The translations under genes and the position numbers were made by a program. Below the pieces are notes generated by a model, which saw nothing but the letters and a program-made list of their open reading frames with translations, did not search any database and was not told the DNA's origin. Shown here one piece after another: positions 49,171-56,870 of a stretch of 64,000 bases of DNA (position 1 is the first letter of the stretch; each line of letters starts with the position of its first letter). The DNA lies in contig DATGLS010000040.1 of the NCBI GenBank assembly GCA_035293985.1, positions 124,001-188,000 on the forward strand, written 5' to 3'. Origin of the DNA: JAVDCA01 sp035293985 (GTDB lineage Bacteria; Pseudomonadota; Alphaproteobacteria; Rhizobiales; Xanthobacteraceae).

Positions 49171-49198
49171 TCAGGTTATAATTCCTAATTACACCTGA
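49171..49198. promoter_or_regulatory. Operator-like inverted repeat enclosing a TATAAT box
   Basis: TCAGGT and ACCTGA arms are separated by 16 A/T-rich bases that include a perfect TATAAT (49177-49182). It lies 71 bases before the S24-like regulator and between it and divergent pyrD. The arrangement fits autorepression. A TTGACC at 49158 is too close to be the matching -35. Confidence 0.5.
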
Positions 49199-49268
49199 AG
49201 TTGCCGAACCGCCTCGGCCGCGTCGCGGCCCGTCTGATGTTTTCGCGTCCGCCGTTTCGAGTTCGCCG

Positions 49269-49922
49269 ATGACGATGCCTCTGGCGCCCGCCCAGTTGAC
49301 CCACGCCCAGATATGGGCGGCAATCGACGCGCTCGCGAGCCTCGCCGGCACCTCGCCATCCGGCCTCGCCAAGCGCGCCGGGCTCGATCCCACCACGTTC
49401 AACAAGTCGAAGCGCATCACCGCCGACCAGCGCCAGCGCTGGCCGTCGACCGAATCTGTGGCGAAGTGCCTCGCCGCCACCGGGGTGAGCCTCGACCAGT
49501 TCGTCGGTCTGATCGCGCCGGGACCGCGCGGCACCAGCCGGACCCTGCCGCTGATGGGCTTCGCCGAGGCCGGGGAGGACCGGCATTTCGACGAGCGCGG
49601 CTTTCCCGAGGGGAGCGGCTGGGAGGAGCTCGGGTTTCCGGCCGTCGAGGACCGCAACGCCTATGCGCTGGAAATCGCCGGCGACGTGCTGCGCCCAGTC
49701 TATCGCGACGGCACCTTCCTGGTGGTGTCGCCGTCGGCCGCGATCCGCCGCGGCGATCGGGTCGTCGTCAAGCTGCGCGGCGGCGAGGTGATGGTGCGCG
49801 AGCTTGCGCGCAAGACCGCCAAGGCGATCGAGCTGCGCGCGCTGGGCGCCGGCCAGCCCGATCGCACGCTCGCGACCGAGGATTATCTGTGGATCGCGCG
49901 CATCGTGTGGGCGAGCCAGTAA
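49269..49922 (+). CDS. LexA/S24-like transcriptional regulator lacking the catalytic Ser-Lys dyad
   Basis: A 217-residue regulator. The N-terminal helix-turn-helix (AGTSPSGLAKRAGLDPTTFN, residues about 24-50) is followed by a linker and an S24-type domain (YALEIAGDVLRPVYRDGTFL and GDRVVVKLRGGEVMVREL). In LexA-like peptidases the first motif is GDSM-P and a lysine 37 residues later completes the dyad. Here the Ser position is Val and the residue exactly 37 further is Arg, so self-cleavage should be impossible. The protein is probably a constitutive dimeric repressor or responds by another route. There are no phage genes around it. The ATG at 49269 follows an operator-like palindrome. Confidence 0.82.
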   Translation: MTMPLAPAQLTHAQIWAAIDALASLAGTSPSGLAKRAGLDPTTFNKSKRITADQRQRWPSTESVAKCLAATGVSLDQFVGLIAPGPRGTSRTLPLMGFAEAGEDRHFDERGFPEGSGWEELGFPAVEDRNAYALEIAGDVLRPVYRDGTFLVVSPSAAIRRGDRVVVKLRGGEVMVRELARKTAKAIELRALGAGQPDRTLATEDYLWIARIVWASQ

Positions 49923-49928
49923 GGAATT

Positions 49929-50038
49929 GCGAATGGCGAATAGCGAATGACGAATGGCGAATGGCGAGTGGACGATTGGCAATTCGCTCACTCGCTACTC
50001 ACCATTCGCTATTCACCATTCGCTATTCGCTATTCGCT
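49929..50038. repeat. Heptamer-repeat palindrome, copy 4, longest (family B)
   Basis: Six or so direct GCGAATG/GCGAATA/ACGAATG heptamers, a short centre, then about seven inverted heptamers (CTCGCTA, CATTCGC, CTATTCGC). It fills the gap between the convergent genes ending at 49922 and 50039. Confidence 0.85.
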
Positions 50039-50794
50039 CTACACTCCATGCCACGCGCGCCAGAACAGCCACCCGCCGCGCACCAGATAGATGCCGCTCA
50101 CCGTCAGGATGATGGCGCGCGTCCATTGGCGAAAGCCGTGGTCCGTCATGCGCTCGATGATCAGCGGCGTGATCGATGTTCCCGCGATGGCGACGAGGAT
50201 CGCGGCCGCGTAGGGCCACGGATCATCCAGCGTCTGCACGCTGCCGAACGATCCGAAATAGGCGCCGCGCAGCACGTGGCTGAAGGTCTGCACCACCGCT
50301 TTCGAGGCGAGCGTCGTCTTGCGGTCGAGGTTGCTCTTCTGGAAGAAGACGTCGAGGAACGGCCCGCCGACGCCGGCCATGAACTGCACCACGGTGGTGA
50401 AAAAGCCGGTGAAGAACGGCACGCCGCGCCACTCGATGTTCGGGCGCGCCGCCGCCGGCAGCATCTCGACCGCGAACGGCATGGCGCCGAGCGCCACGTA
50501 GACCGTCGCCTTGTCGGGCACGTAGGCGATCGCCCGCATGATTGCGAAGGCGATCACGCCGCCCACCGCATACCAGGCGAAGATCGACCAGCGCACGAAG
50601 CGCCACCACAGCATCGCCCGCCACGCATTGGCGACGAACTGGATGATGGAGAACAGAACCATCGCGGTGGTGACCGGGAAATAGACCAGCAGAACGCCGA
50701 GCAGCACCATGCCGCCGGCCATCCCGAACGTGCCGGAGATGAAGGACGACACCAGGATGGTGACGCCGATGATCGCGAGCGTGGCGAGGGACAT
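50039..50794 (-). CDS. TauE/SafE-family membrane permease
   Basis: A 251-residue membrane protein with about eight hydrophobic segments. The two half-repeats begin FISGTFGMAGGMVLLGVLL and FFTTVVQFMAGVGGPFLDVF, the glycine-rich signature of TauE/SafE (DUF81) permeases, which export sulphite, sulphoacetate or other organosulphur anions. The substrate is not readable. It lies just 26 bases after the lysS stop in the same direction, so the two may be co-transcribed. Confidence 0.85.
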   Translation of the reverse strand: MSLATLAIIGVTILVSSFISGTFGMAGGMVLLGVLLVYFPVTTAMVLFSIIQFVANAWRAMLWWRFVRWSIFAWYAVGGVIAFAIMRAIAYVPDKATVYVALGAMPFAVEMLPAAARPNIEWRGVPFFTGFFTTVVQFMAGVGGPFLDVFFQKSNLDRKTTLASKAVVQTFSHVLRGAYFGSFGSVQTLDDPWPYAAAILVAIAGTSITPLIIERMTDHGFRQWTRAIILTVSGIYLVRGGWLFWRAWHGV

Positions 50795-50820
50795 TTACGG
50801 ATGCGGTCGAGCAGGTCCCA

Positions 50821-52458
50821 CTACGCCGAGCGCGCCAGCGCGCCGTCGATCATGTCGACGGTGTTCTGCAATCCGTACACCGCGACGAACGAGCCGAAGC
50901 GTGGGCCTTTCTCCTGCCCGAGCAGCACCTGATAGAGCATGTTGAACCATTCGAGCGAGACGCCGGGCTTGCCGTCTTTGCCCTTCTTCTTGGCGTCGAG
51001 GAACGGCTCGCGTCGCCCGATCTCGTAGACGACCTCTTGGATCTGCTCCGCCGCGGCGTCCGCCGGCAATTGCGCCAGCGCGTCGCGTAGGTCCATCAGC
51101 GCGGCGCGCTCGGCCTCGCTCGGCTGGCGGAATTTCTTTTCCGGCAGCACGAAATCGTGGAAATAGTGGATCGCGTAACCGACCAGCGCGTCGAGCTTGG
51201 GATGGGTCTGCGGCGTCACGCCGGGACGATAGCGCTGGATGAAGCCCCACAAGGTCGCGCTGTTCTCGGCGTTCGACGAGGACACCAGGGTGAGCAGCAT
51301 GGAGAACGGAATCGGCATGTCGCCGTGCGGTGGCGCGCCCGCGTGGATGTGCCACACCGGATTGCTCAGCCGCTGGCGCATGTCCTGGCGCGGATAGGCG
51401 TCGAGGAACTGCTGGTAGTCGTCGACCTGACGCGGGATCACGTCGAAGTAGAGGCGCTTGGCGGCGCGCGGCTCGCGATACATGAACAGCGACAGGCTCT
51501 CCGGGCTGGCGTAGCGCAGCCATTCCTCGATGGTGAGGCCGTTGCCCTTCGACTTGGAGATCTTCTGGCCCTTGTCGTCGAGGAAGAGCTCGTAGTTGAA
51601 GCCTTCGGGCGGCGCCGCGCCGAGCGCGTGGCAGATCTCGCCCGAGAGCTTCACCGAATCGATCAGGTCCTTGCCGGCCATCTCGTAGTCGACGCCGAGC
51701 GCGACCCAGCGCATCGCCCAGTCCGCCTTCCACTGGCACTTGACGCGGCCGCCGGTGACCGGCGTCTCCACCTTCTGGTTCGTATCCGGATCGACATACG
51801 TCACCGTGCCCGCCGCGACATCGCGCGCGATCATCGGCACCTGCAGCACCTTGCCGCTACGTTCGCTGATCGGCAGGAACGGCGAGTAGGTCGCGCGTCG
51901 CTCCGGCCCGAGCGTCGGCAGGATGATCTCCATGACCCGGTCGTAGGCTTCGAGCATCCGCAGCAGCGTCGCGTCGAAGCGGCCCGCCGTGTAGTAGTCG
52001 GTCGAGCTCGCGAACGCGTAGTCGAAGCCGAACTGGTCGAGAAACTTGCGCAGCCGGGCATTGTTGGCGGCGCCGAACGAGGGAAAATCGTTGGAGAAGG
52101 GGTCGGGTACGCGGGTGAGCGGCTTGCCGAGATGGGCTTCCATCATGGCCCGGTTCGGCACGTTGTCGGGCACCTTGCGCAGCCCGTCCATGTCGTCCGA
52201 GAACGCGATCAGCCGCGTCTTCACCTCGTCGTCGGTGAGCACGCGGAAGGCGTGGCGCACCATGGTGGTGCGCGCCACCTCGCCGAAGGTCCCGATGTGC
52301 GGCAAGCCCGACGGGCCGTAGCCGGTCTCGAAGATCACCTCGTCCTTCGGCGTGCGCTCGAGGCGCGCGACGATCTTCCGTGCCTCCTGGAATGGCCAGG
52401 CGTTGGATTGCTCGGCAAGCGCGCGCAGCGGCGCGTCGGTTGGTTCGGCGGCAGACAT
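50821..52458 (-). CDS. lysS: Lysyl-tRNA synthetase, class I
   Basis: A 545-residue class I lysyl-tRNA synthetase, the archaeal-type enzyme found in many alphaproteobacteria instead of the class II form. The HIGH-like motif PHIGT is at residues 53-57 and the KMSKS-like motif KISKS near 299. Segments RLIAFSDDMDGLRKVPDN and EWLRYASPESLSLFMYREP are diagnostic. Length and the ATG start at 52458 are normal. Confidence 0.95.
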   Translation of the reverse strand: MSAAEPTDAPLRALAEQSNAWPFQEARKIVARLERTPKDEVIFETGYGPSGLPHIGTFGEVARTTMVRHAFRVLTDDEVKTRLIAFSDDMDGLRKVPDNVPNRAMMEAHLGKPLTRVPDPFSNDFPSFGAANNARLRKFLDQFGFDYAFASSTDYYTAGRFDATLLRMLEAYDRVMEIILPTLGPERRATYSPFLPISERSGKVLQVPMIARDVAAGTVTYVDPDTNQKVETPVTGGRVKCQWKADWAMRWVALGVDYEMAGKDLIDSVKLSGEICHALGAAPPEGFNYELFLDDKGQKISKSKGNGLTIEEWLRYASPESLSLFMYREPRAAKRLYFDVIPRQVDDYQQFLDAYPRQDMRQRLSNPVWHIHAGAPPHGDMPIPFSMLLTLVSSSNAENSATLWGFIQRYRPGVTPQTHPKLDALVGYAIHYFHDFVLPEKKFRQPSEAERAALMDLRDALAQLPADAAAEQIQEVVYEIGRREPFLDAKKKGKDGKPGVSLEWFNMLYQVLLGQEKGPRFGSFVAVYGLQNTVDMIDGALARSA

Positions 52459-52523
52459 CCGCCCTGTTTAGCTCGCCGGAACGCTGCGAGAAAGAGCGCT
52501 TTGGTTTCGCAAAACACGACCTC

Positions 52524-52658
52524 CCTCATGGTGAGGAGCGCGGACGCCCTGGCGCGTCTCGAGCCATGGGCCGCAAGGCGAGGTGGCGCCACATGCGTGC
52601 GCGGCCCATCCTTCGAGACGCCTCGCGCGAAGACGCCCGAGGCTCCGCAGGATGAGGC
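52524..52658. repeat. Palindromic element with CCTCATGGTGAGGAGC end, copy 1 (family E)
   Basis: CCTCATGGTGAGGAGC begins the element and CTCCGCAGGATGAGG closes it. GCGTCTCGAGCCATGGGCC and GGCCCATCCTTCGAGACGC form an inner stem. It lies between lysS and the binding-protein gene, 3' of the latter's coding neighbour on the minus strand (upstream of lysS). Confidence 0.75.
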
Positions 52659-52661
52659 CTC

Positions 52662-53612
52662 TTAATACGGATTGATCGGGAAGTAGCGCAGCCACAGATC
52701 CGTGTAGCGGCCCTTCTCCCACAGCCGGAACAGCGCCCAGTTGATCGCGAGGCGCAGCGTGTCGTTGCCGCGCTTGACCGCGACGCCGACACCCTCGCCG
52801 AAATAGCGGCTCTCCAGGAACGGGCCGCCGACGAATGTGCAGCAGTTGCCCGAATCCGTGCCGTTGAGCCAGAACGACAGGGCGAAACCGTCGCCGAACA
52901 GGAGGTCGGTTTCGCCGCGATGCAGCGCCTCGCGCGCGGCCTCCGCCGTTTTGTACGGCTTGACCTCGGCTTCGGTGAACAGCGTGCGCAGATACTGCTC
53001 GTGCGCGGTCCCGGCGACCACCGCGATGGTCTTGCCTTCGATGTTTTCCGGCCGCACGTCGTCGATCTTCGCATCGCGGCGGGCGACGAAGCGGGCGACC
53101 GGCCGGTAGTAGGGATCGCTGAAGTCGGCGCGCGCCCGCGACTCCGGCGTGACCGAGATCGACGCGATCGCGGCGTCGCCCTTGTTGTCGTTGAGCGCGT
53201 CGAACAGGGTATCGAAGCGTCGCATCTGCACCGTGCAGGTGACGTGCAGCTCCTCGCACATGGCGCGGGCGAGGTCGACATTGAAGCCGGTCGGGTTGCC
53301 GTCCTGACCCGCATAGTCGAACGGCGGGTAGTCCACCTCCGTCATGAAGCGGATGAGCGTGAGGCGGCCGAGATCGGGCCGCTCGGGACGCCGGCGCGGG
53401 TCCCAGAAGCCGGGTGCGGCGTTCGTCGCTGCGGCCTGCGCCGCGCCCGGCGCGACGGGCTGAGGCTGCGCCCGCGTCTGCGCTTGTGTCTGCGTCGGAA
53501 CCGATGCGGCGAGCGCGGCGGCAAGCGCGAGTGCCGCCCAGGACGCGTGCCGGACCGGCGCCGCGTGCATGGTTTGGTTGATGGGTCTCCGGGGCGCGTG
53601 CTTAGGTCGCAT
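52662..53612 (-). CDS. Periplasmic amino-acid-type substrate-binding protein
   Basis: A 316-residue family 3 solute-binding protein. A signal peptide with a long basic n-region and Ala-rich core (to about residue 45) is followed by a low-complexity Gln/Ala/Pro stretch. The binding lobes are recognised from TEVDYPPFDYAGQDGNPTGF, RFDTLFDALNDNKGDAAI and FSDPYYRP. Such proteins feed ABC importers for polar amino acids, but no permease or ATPase gene is nearby, so it is an orphan. The start is ATG 53612, preceded by AGGA at good distance; ATG 53570 is possible. Confidence 0.82.
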   Translation of the reverse strand: MRPKHAPRRPINQTMHAAPVRHASWAALALAAALAASVPTQTQAQTRAQPQPVAPGAAQAAATNAAPGFWDPRRRPERPDLGRLTLIRFMTEVDYPPFDYAGQDGNPTGFNVDLARAMCEELHVTCTVQMRRFDTLFDALNDNKGDAAIASISVTPESRARADFSDPYYRPVARFVARRDAKIDDVRPENIEGKTIAVVAGTAHEQYLRTLFTEAEVKPYKTAEAAREALHRGETDLLFGDGFALSFWLNGTDSGNCCTFVGGPFLESRYFGEGVGVAVKRGNDTLRLAINWALFRLWEKGRYTDLWLRYFPINPY

Positions 53613-53735
53613 CCGCTGTCCTGCTGATTCAACAATCCGCCGCTTATAGCCGAAAGAATCAGGCGAATCAGTGCTGCCCGGCAACCGTCACGAGAAGTGA
53701 CTTTTCGCACACTTCGCAGCTCGCCGCGCGTGCTA

Positions 53736-53765
53736 TGGACAAGGCGAATCGGTCAACCATAGATT
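53736..53765 (+). promoter_or_regulatory. Possible promoter of the luxR-type gene
   Basis: TGGACA (53736-53741) and TAGATT (53760-53765) are separated by 18 bases, 37 bases before the start codon. They match sigma-70-type consensus partly; unproven. Confidence 0.3.
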
Positions 53766-53802
53766 ACGGCATGGTCGCCGACCGAGCTAATAGTGGCACG
53801 CG

Positions 53803-54546
53803 ATGAGCTTTACGGGGGACGAGTACAGCAAGCGAACTCTCGACTTCGTGCAGCGCCTGCAGGGGCTCACGGACTACGAGCAGATCTGCGCCTTGATCAT
53901 GAAAGAGCTCGACTGGTTCGGATTTTCTTGCGTGACGAGCTTCTCGATTCCGGGACCGGGATGTCATCTGAAAGACAGCATCTGGCTCAACAACCGTCCC
54001 GCCGAGTACGTCGAGCGTTACGAGGAAAAGAATTACGTCATTCACGATCCCGTCGTCAAAGAGCTGCGCCGGACCATGACTCCCTACTCGTGGGGCGACG
54101 TCCGCGAACGGCGTGATCTGAAGAAATCCGAGCGCACCATCATCGACGAGGGGCGCGAGTTCGGCGCGCATGATGGCTTCATCATTCCAATCGTCAGTCT
54201 GTCGGGATCGATGGCCCTGTTCAGCCCCTGCGGCCGCGATCCCGACCTGTCGCCGCGCGCGCGCGCGGCGCTCGAGATCATCGGCATCTACAGCCATCAT
54301 GCATTGACGCGTGCCTTGATCCGGCGCCAGCGTGAGGAGGTGGTCCACACGCCCCTGACCCCGCGCGAGCGGGAGATCATGCAGTGGGTCGCCGTCGGCA
54401 AGACCGACGAGGAGATCGCCGACATCCTGTCGATCAGCACCACGACGGTGACCAGTCACGTCGAGAATGCCAAGCAGAAGCTCGACGCTTTCCGCCGGAC
54501 CTACGCCGTGGTCCAGGCCATCCGGCTGGGGGAAATCTCTTTATAG
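53803..54546 (+). CDS. LuxR-family quorum-sensing regulator
   Basis: A 247-residue protein with an N-terminal autoinducer-binding domain (residues about 15-165) and a C-terminal LuxR helix-turn-helix (about 180-243; LTPREREIMQWVAVGKTDEE). The ligand-pocket residues common to acyl-homoserine-lactone receptors are recognisable in SIWLNNRPAEYVERY, NYVIHDPVV and PYSWGDV (the conserved Trp, Tyr, Asp-Pro, Trp). It lies 98 bases upstream of a luxI gene in the same direction, so it is probably the cognate receptor. The ligand cannot be told from the sequence. Confidence 0.92.
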   Translation: MSFTGDEYSKRTLDFVQRLQGLTDYEQICALIMKELDWFGFSCVTSFSIPGPGCHLKDSIWLNNRPAEYVERYEEKNYVIHDPVVKELRRTMTPYSWGDVRERRDLKKSERTIIDEGREFGAHDGFIIPIVSLSGSMALFSPCGRDPDLSPRARAALEIIGIYSHHALTRALIRRQREEVVHTPLTPREREIMQWVAVGKTDEEIADILSISTTTVTSHVENAKQKLDAFRRTYAVVQAIRLGEISL

Positions 54547-54567
54547 CCCTTTGCCTGCCGTCGTCCC

Positions 54568-54583
54568 TCCTAAGTTCCTAGGA
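54568..54583 (+). promoter_or_regulatory. lux-box-like imperfect palindrome upstream of luxI
   Basis: TCCTA-N6-TAGGA, with an inner perfect TCCTAGGA, lies 62 bases before the luxI start and 22 after the luxR stop. Its size and place suit a LuxR operator, but it is shorter than classic 18-20-bp lux boxes. Confidence 0.4.
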
Positions 54584-54614
54584 TGGCGAAAACGCCGGTA
54601 GTGCTGGCACATCT

Positions 54615-54640
54615 CTCGCGTGACGACTGAGACGCGAGGG
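54615..54640 (+). promoter_or_regulatory. Hairpin covering the luxI ribosome-binding site
   Basis: CTCGCGT (54615-54621) pairs with ACGCGAG (54632-54638). The 3' arm overlaps the probable Shine-Dalgarno GAGGG at 54636-54640, 4 bases before the ATG. Pairing would limit ribosome access. Confidence 0.4.
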
Positions 54641-54644
54641 ATCC

Positions 54645-55319
54645 ATGGTCATCGTCCTGAGCGGCAGCGAGCGCCGAAAGCATCGCCACCAATTCGAGCA
54701 GCTGTTCCGCCTTCGCTACCGGGTCTTCGTCAAGCAGCGCGGCTGGTCCTTGCCGGTCGTGAACGACTGCGAGATCGATCAATACGACGATGACGACGCG
54801 TTCTACTTCCTCGATCTCGACGACGACGAGACTATCCAGGGGACCGTGCGGATGACGCCGACGGTGAAGTCCTCGCTGCTCGCCGATTATTTCCCTCATC
54901 TGGTCGAGAACGGGCAGTCGCCGCGCTCGTCGCGCATCTACGAAGCAACCCGCTACATCGTCCTGCCGTCGCAGAAGAGCCGGGAGGCGCTTCGGCGCGC
55001 CAAAGGGCGGCTGTTGAGCGCGCTGCTCGAGTGGTGTCTCGACAAGCGGTTATCCCATTTGCAGACCGTCATCGATGCCGGGACGCTCTCGAGCTTCGTC
55101 GAGATCACCCCGCAGACCATGCCGCTCGGCCTGTCGCATCCCTATGGCGGCGGCCGCGGCACGCCGGGCGGCGGCGACTGCATGGCCTTTCGCTGGCCCA
55201 TCTCGCTGCAAGTGCTCGGCGACATTCGCACCTATGCCGGCACTGGCGGCCCGACGTCGGCGCTCGGTGAATTCGCTCGCCCGGACCTCGGTCCGCCGCC
55301 GGGCGTGCTGCTCCATTAA
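54645..55319 (+). CDS. Acyl-homoserine-lactone synthase, LuxI family
   Basis: A 224-residue LuxI-type synthase, which makes a homoserine lactone signal from S-adenosylmethionine and an acyl donor. The canonical conserved residues are present: R24, F28 and W34 in FRLRYRVFVKQRGW, D45 and D48 in EIDQYD, R69, F83, E100 and R103 in YEATRYIV. The EIDQYDDDDAFYFLDLD region recalls the BjaI/RpaI group that uses branched or aryl CoA donors, but the C-terminal third (PLGLSHPYGGGRGTPGGGD) is its own. Start is ATG 54645. It is followed after 38 bases by a dioxygenase-like gene. Confidence 0.93.
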   Translation: MVIVLSGSERRKHRHQFEQLFRLRYRVFVKQRGWSLPVVNDCEIDQYDDDDAFYFLDLDDDETIQGTVRMTPTVKSSLLADYFPHLVENGQSPRSSRIYEATRYIVLPSQKSREALRRAKGRLLSALLEWCLDKRLSHLQTVIDAGTLSSFVEITPQTMPLGLSHPYGGGRGTPGGGDCMAFRWPISLQVLGDIRTYAGTGGPTSALGEFARPDLGPPPGVLLH

Positions 55320-55357
55320 ACCCCCGACTTGAGATTGTGAGGACGGAGGAACGTGGC

Positions 55358-56326
55358 ATGAGCAAGCTCGTGAGGCAGATCACCAAGGATGAAATCGCCG
55401 CTTACAAGGTCGCCGGTGTCGTCCTGTTGCGCGGCATTCTCGATCTCGGCAGCGTCAACTCGCTTCGGCGCTGCATCGACCAGGCCGTGAGCTCGCTGGG
55501 TCAGAGCGCCAGCGGCTACGATCTCAGCGCGCTCACCAAGGCGTACGAGAGCGGCGATTGGCAGAAATTCAAGGAGGAGGACGGAGGCCAGCACGACGTC
55601 TCCGGCATCATGGAGTACATCAAGGCGAGCGGGAAGCCGTTGTTGATCGACCGGGACCAACCCGCCAAGGGCAGCTTCCTGCTCGACACCGGCATCGCGG
55701 CGCGGCTGCGCGATTTTCGCCGCTTCTGCATCAGCGGCGCCATCCCCGAGATCGCCGGCGCGCTGCTCGAGTCCGAGAAGGTCAACTTCTTCGGCGACCA
55801 GATCTTCGTCAAGGAGCCGCAGACGCGCGAGCGCACCGCCTTCCACCAGGACGCCGCCTATTTCGAGATCGACGGCGATCAGTGCTGCGTGATGTGGATC
55901 CCGGTCGATCCCGTGACGCTCGAGGGCGGCGTCATGCAATACGTGCGCGGTTCGCATCGCGACGGGAAGCTCTACCAGCCCAATGTGTTCATGACCCAGA
56001 CACCGCTGCCGGGCGCTCAGGGTGAGCCGCTGCCGGACATCGAGGGGCATATGGGCGACTACGACATCGTCCACTTCGACGTCGAGCCCGGCGACGTGAT
56101 CGTGCACCACTACCGCACCGTCCATGGCGCCGGCGGCAACCACACGCGCTACCAGGTCCGCCGGGCCGCCTCGCTGCGCTACTGCGGCGACGACATCCGC
56201 TTCCACACCCGGCCATGGGCGCCGAAGCAGCTGCATCACACCGAGCGACCTCGGGACGGCGACCCGCTCACCGGTCCCGATTTCCCGGTGGTGTGGACGC
56301 GCCGGCGCGAGCAGGAAGCAGCCTGA
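55358..56326 (+). CDS. Phytanoyl-CoA dioxygenase (PhyH)-family protein linked to luxI
   Basis: A 322-residue Fe(II)/2-oxoglutarate oxygenase of the PhyH family. The iron triad is visible: H163 and D165 in AFHQDAAYF and H256 in TVHGAGGNHT, with an Arg about ten residues later (RYQVRRA) to bind 2-oxoglutarate. GGAGGA at 55345-55350 sets the ATG at 55358; seven in-frame residues upstream are rejected. PhyH enzymes hydroxylate small molecules such as acyl-CoAs, ectoine or secondary metabolites. The 38-base distance to luxI suggests one transcript and a product made or modified under quorum control. Confidence 0.88.
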   Translation: MSKLVRQITKDEIAAYKVAGVVLLRGILDLGSVNSLRRCIDQAVSSLGQSASGYDLSALTKAYESGDWQKFKEEDGGQHDVSGIMEYIKASGKPLLIDRDQPAKGSFLLDTGIAARLRDFRRFCISGAIPEIAGALLESEKVNFFGDQIFVKEPQTRERTAFHQDAAYFEIDGDQCCVMWIPVDPVTLEGGVMQYVRGSHRDGKLYQPNVFMTQTPLPGAQGEPLPDIEGHMGDYDIVHFDVEPGDVIVHHYRTVHGAGGNHTRYQVRRAASLRYCGDDIRFHTRPWAPKQLHHTERPRDGDPLTGPDFPVVWTRRREQEAA

Positions 56327-56407
56327 CCGCTTTGTGAGCGCGGCGCCGACGGGATCCCGCCGGCGCCATCGGCCGAGATGGGACCAAGAGGCAAACGGGG
56401 AGCGGCA

Positions 56408-56668
56408 ATGAGCAAGCGACCGAGAGCGCCTGGCGCGCCGGACGTTCACTCGCTCGCGATGATGCTCGACTACGCCATCATCGAGGGTGCGGAGCTGCGG
56501 CTGCCCCGGTTCGTCCTGCTGCTGCGCGCAGCGCGGCTCGAGCTGATGAATTGCATCGACGACGGCCCCACCGCAATCGAATCCCGCCCACGACTGACCC
56601 CGCCGCGCGCGCTCGCCGCATTGGACGAGGCGCCGGCCAGCTCTCCCTCATCACTCCAGGATCGGTGA
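56408..56668 (+). CDS. Small helical protein 1 of the quorum-sensing unit
   Basis: An 86-residue product with a basic N-terminus, a predicted helical core (LAMMLDYAIIEGAELRLPRF, about 17-36, then VLLLRAARLELM) and a disordered Pro/Ser-rich tail. No domain is recognised. GGGGAG precedes the ATG by 6-7 bases. It lies 81 bases after the PhyH-like gene and 6 before the next small ORF, whose core it resembles (MLDY motif), so both appear to be members of one small-protein family in the same transcript. Confidence 0.6.
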   Translation: MSKRPRAPGAPDVHSLAMMLDYAIIEGAELRLPRFVLLLRAARLELMNCIDDGPTAIESRPRLTPPRALAALDEAPASSPSSLQDR

Positions 56669-56674
56669 CCACCC

Positions 56675-56863
56675 ATGGAAAATCTTGCCAACGTCCAGGA
56701 ATTGCACCTCATTCCCGAGCGCGACGTGATCGCCATCCTGGCGATGCTCGACTATCTGATCGGCGAGGTCGGGAGGATCGACGAGATGTCCGCCCAGTGC
56801 CTCGTGGTGGCGCGCAAGTCGCTCTCCGAGGCCGTGGCGGATGCCTTCATCAAGGCGAATTGA
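56675..56863 (+). CDS. Small helical protein 2 of the quorum-sensing unit
   Basis: A 62-residue acidic product, almost all predicted helix. The core AILAMLDYLIGEVGRIDEM and the following CLVVARKSL align with LAMMLDYAIIEG and LLLRAARLEL of the preceding ORF. It begins 6 bases after that ORF ends. No function is known; size and pairing would suit a small regulator or a structural partner. A heptamer-repeat hairpin follows directly and probably ends the transcript. Confidence 0.6.
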   Translation: MENLANVQELHLIPERDVIAILAMLDYLIGEVGRIDEMSAQCLVVARKSLSEAVADAFIKAN

Positions 56864-56870
56864 TGAGATC

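Noticed and set aside
49269..49922. Prophage repressor marking a phage remnant
   Set aside because: No integrase, structural or lysis genes and no attachment repeats lie nearby; pyrD and lysS surround it.
49929..50038. CRISPR-like array at the long heptamer repeat
   Set aside because: Repeat units are 7 bases with no unique spacers and turn into inverted copies, so it is a hairpin element.
50821..52458. Class II lysyl-tRNA synthetase
   Set aside because: The PHIGT and KISKS motifs are class I signatures; class II motifs are absent.
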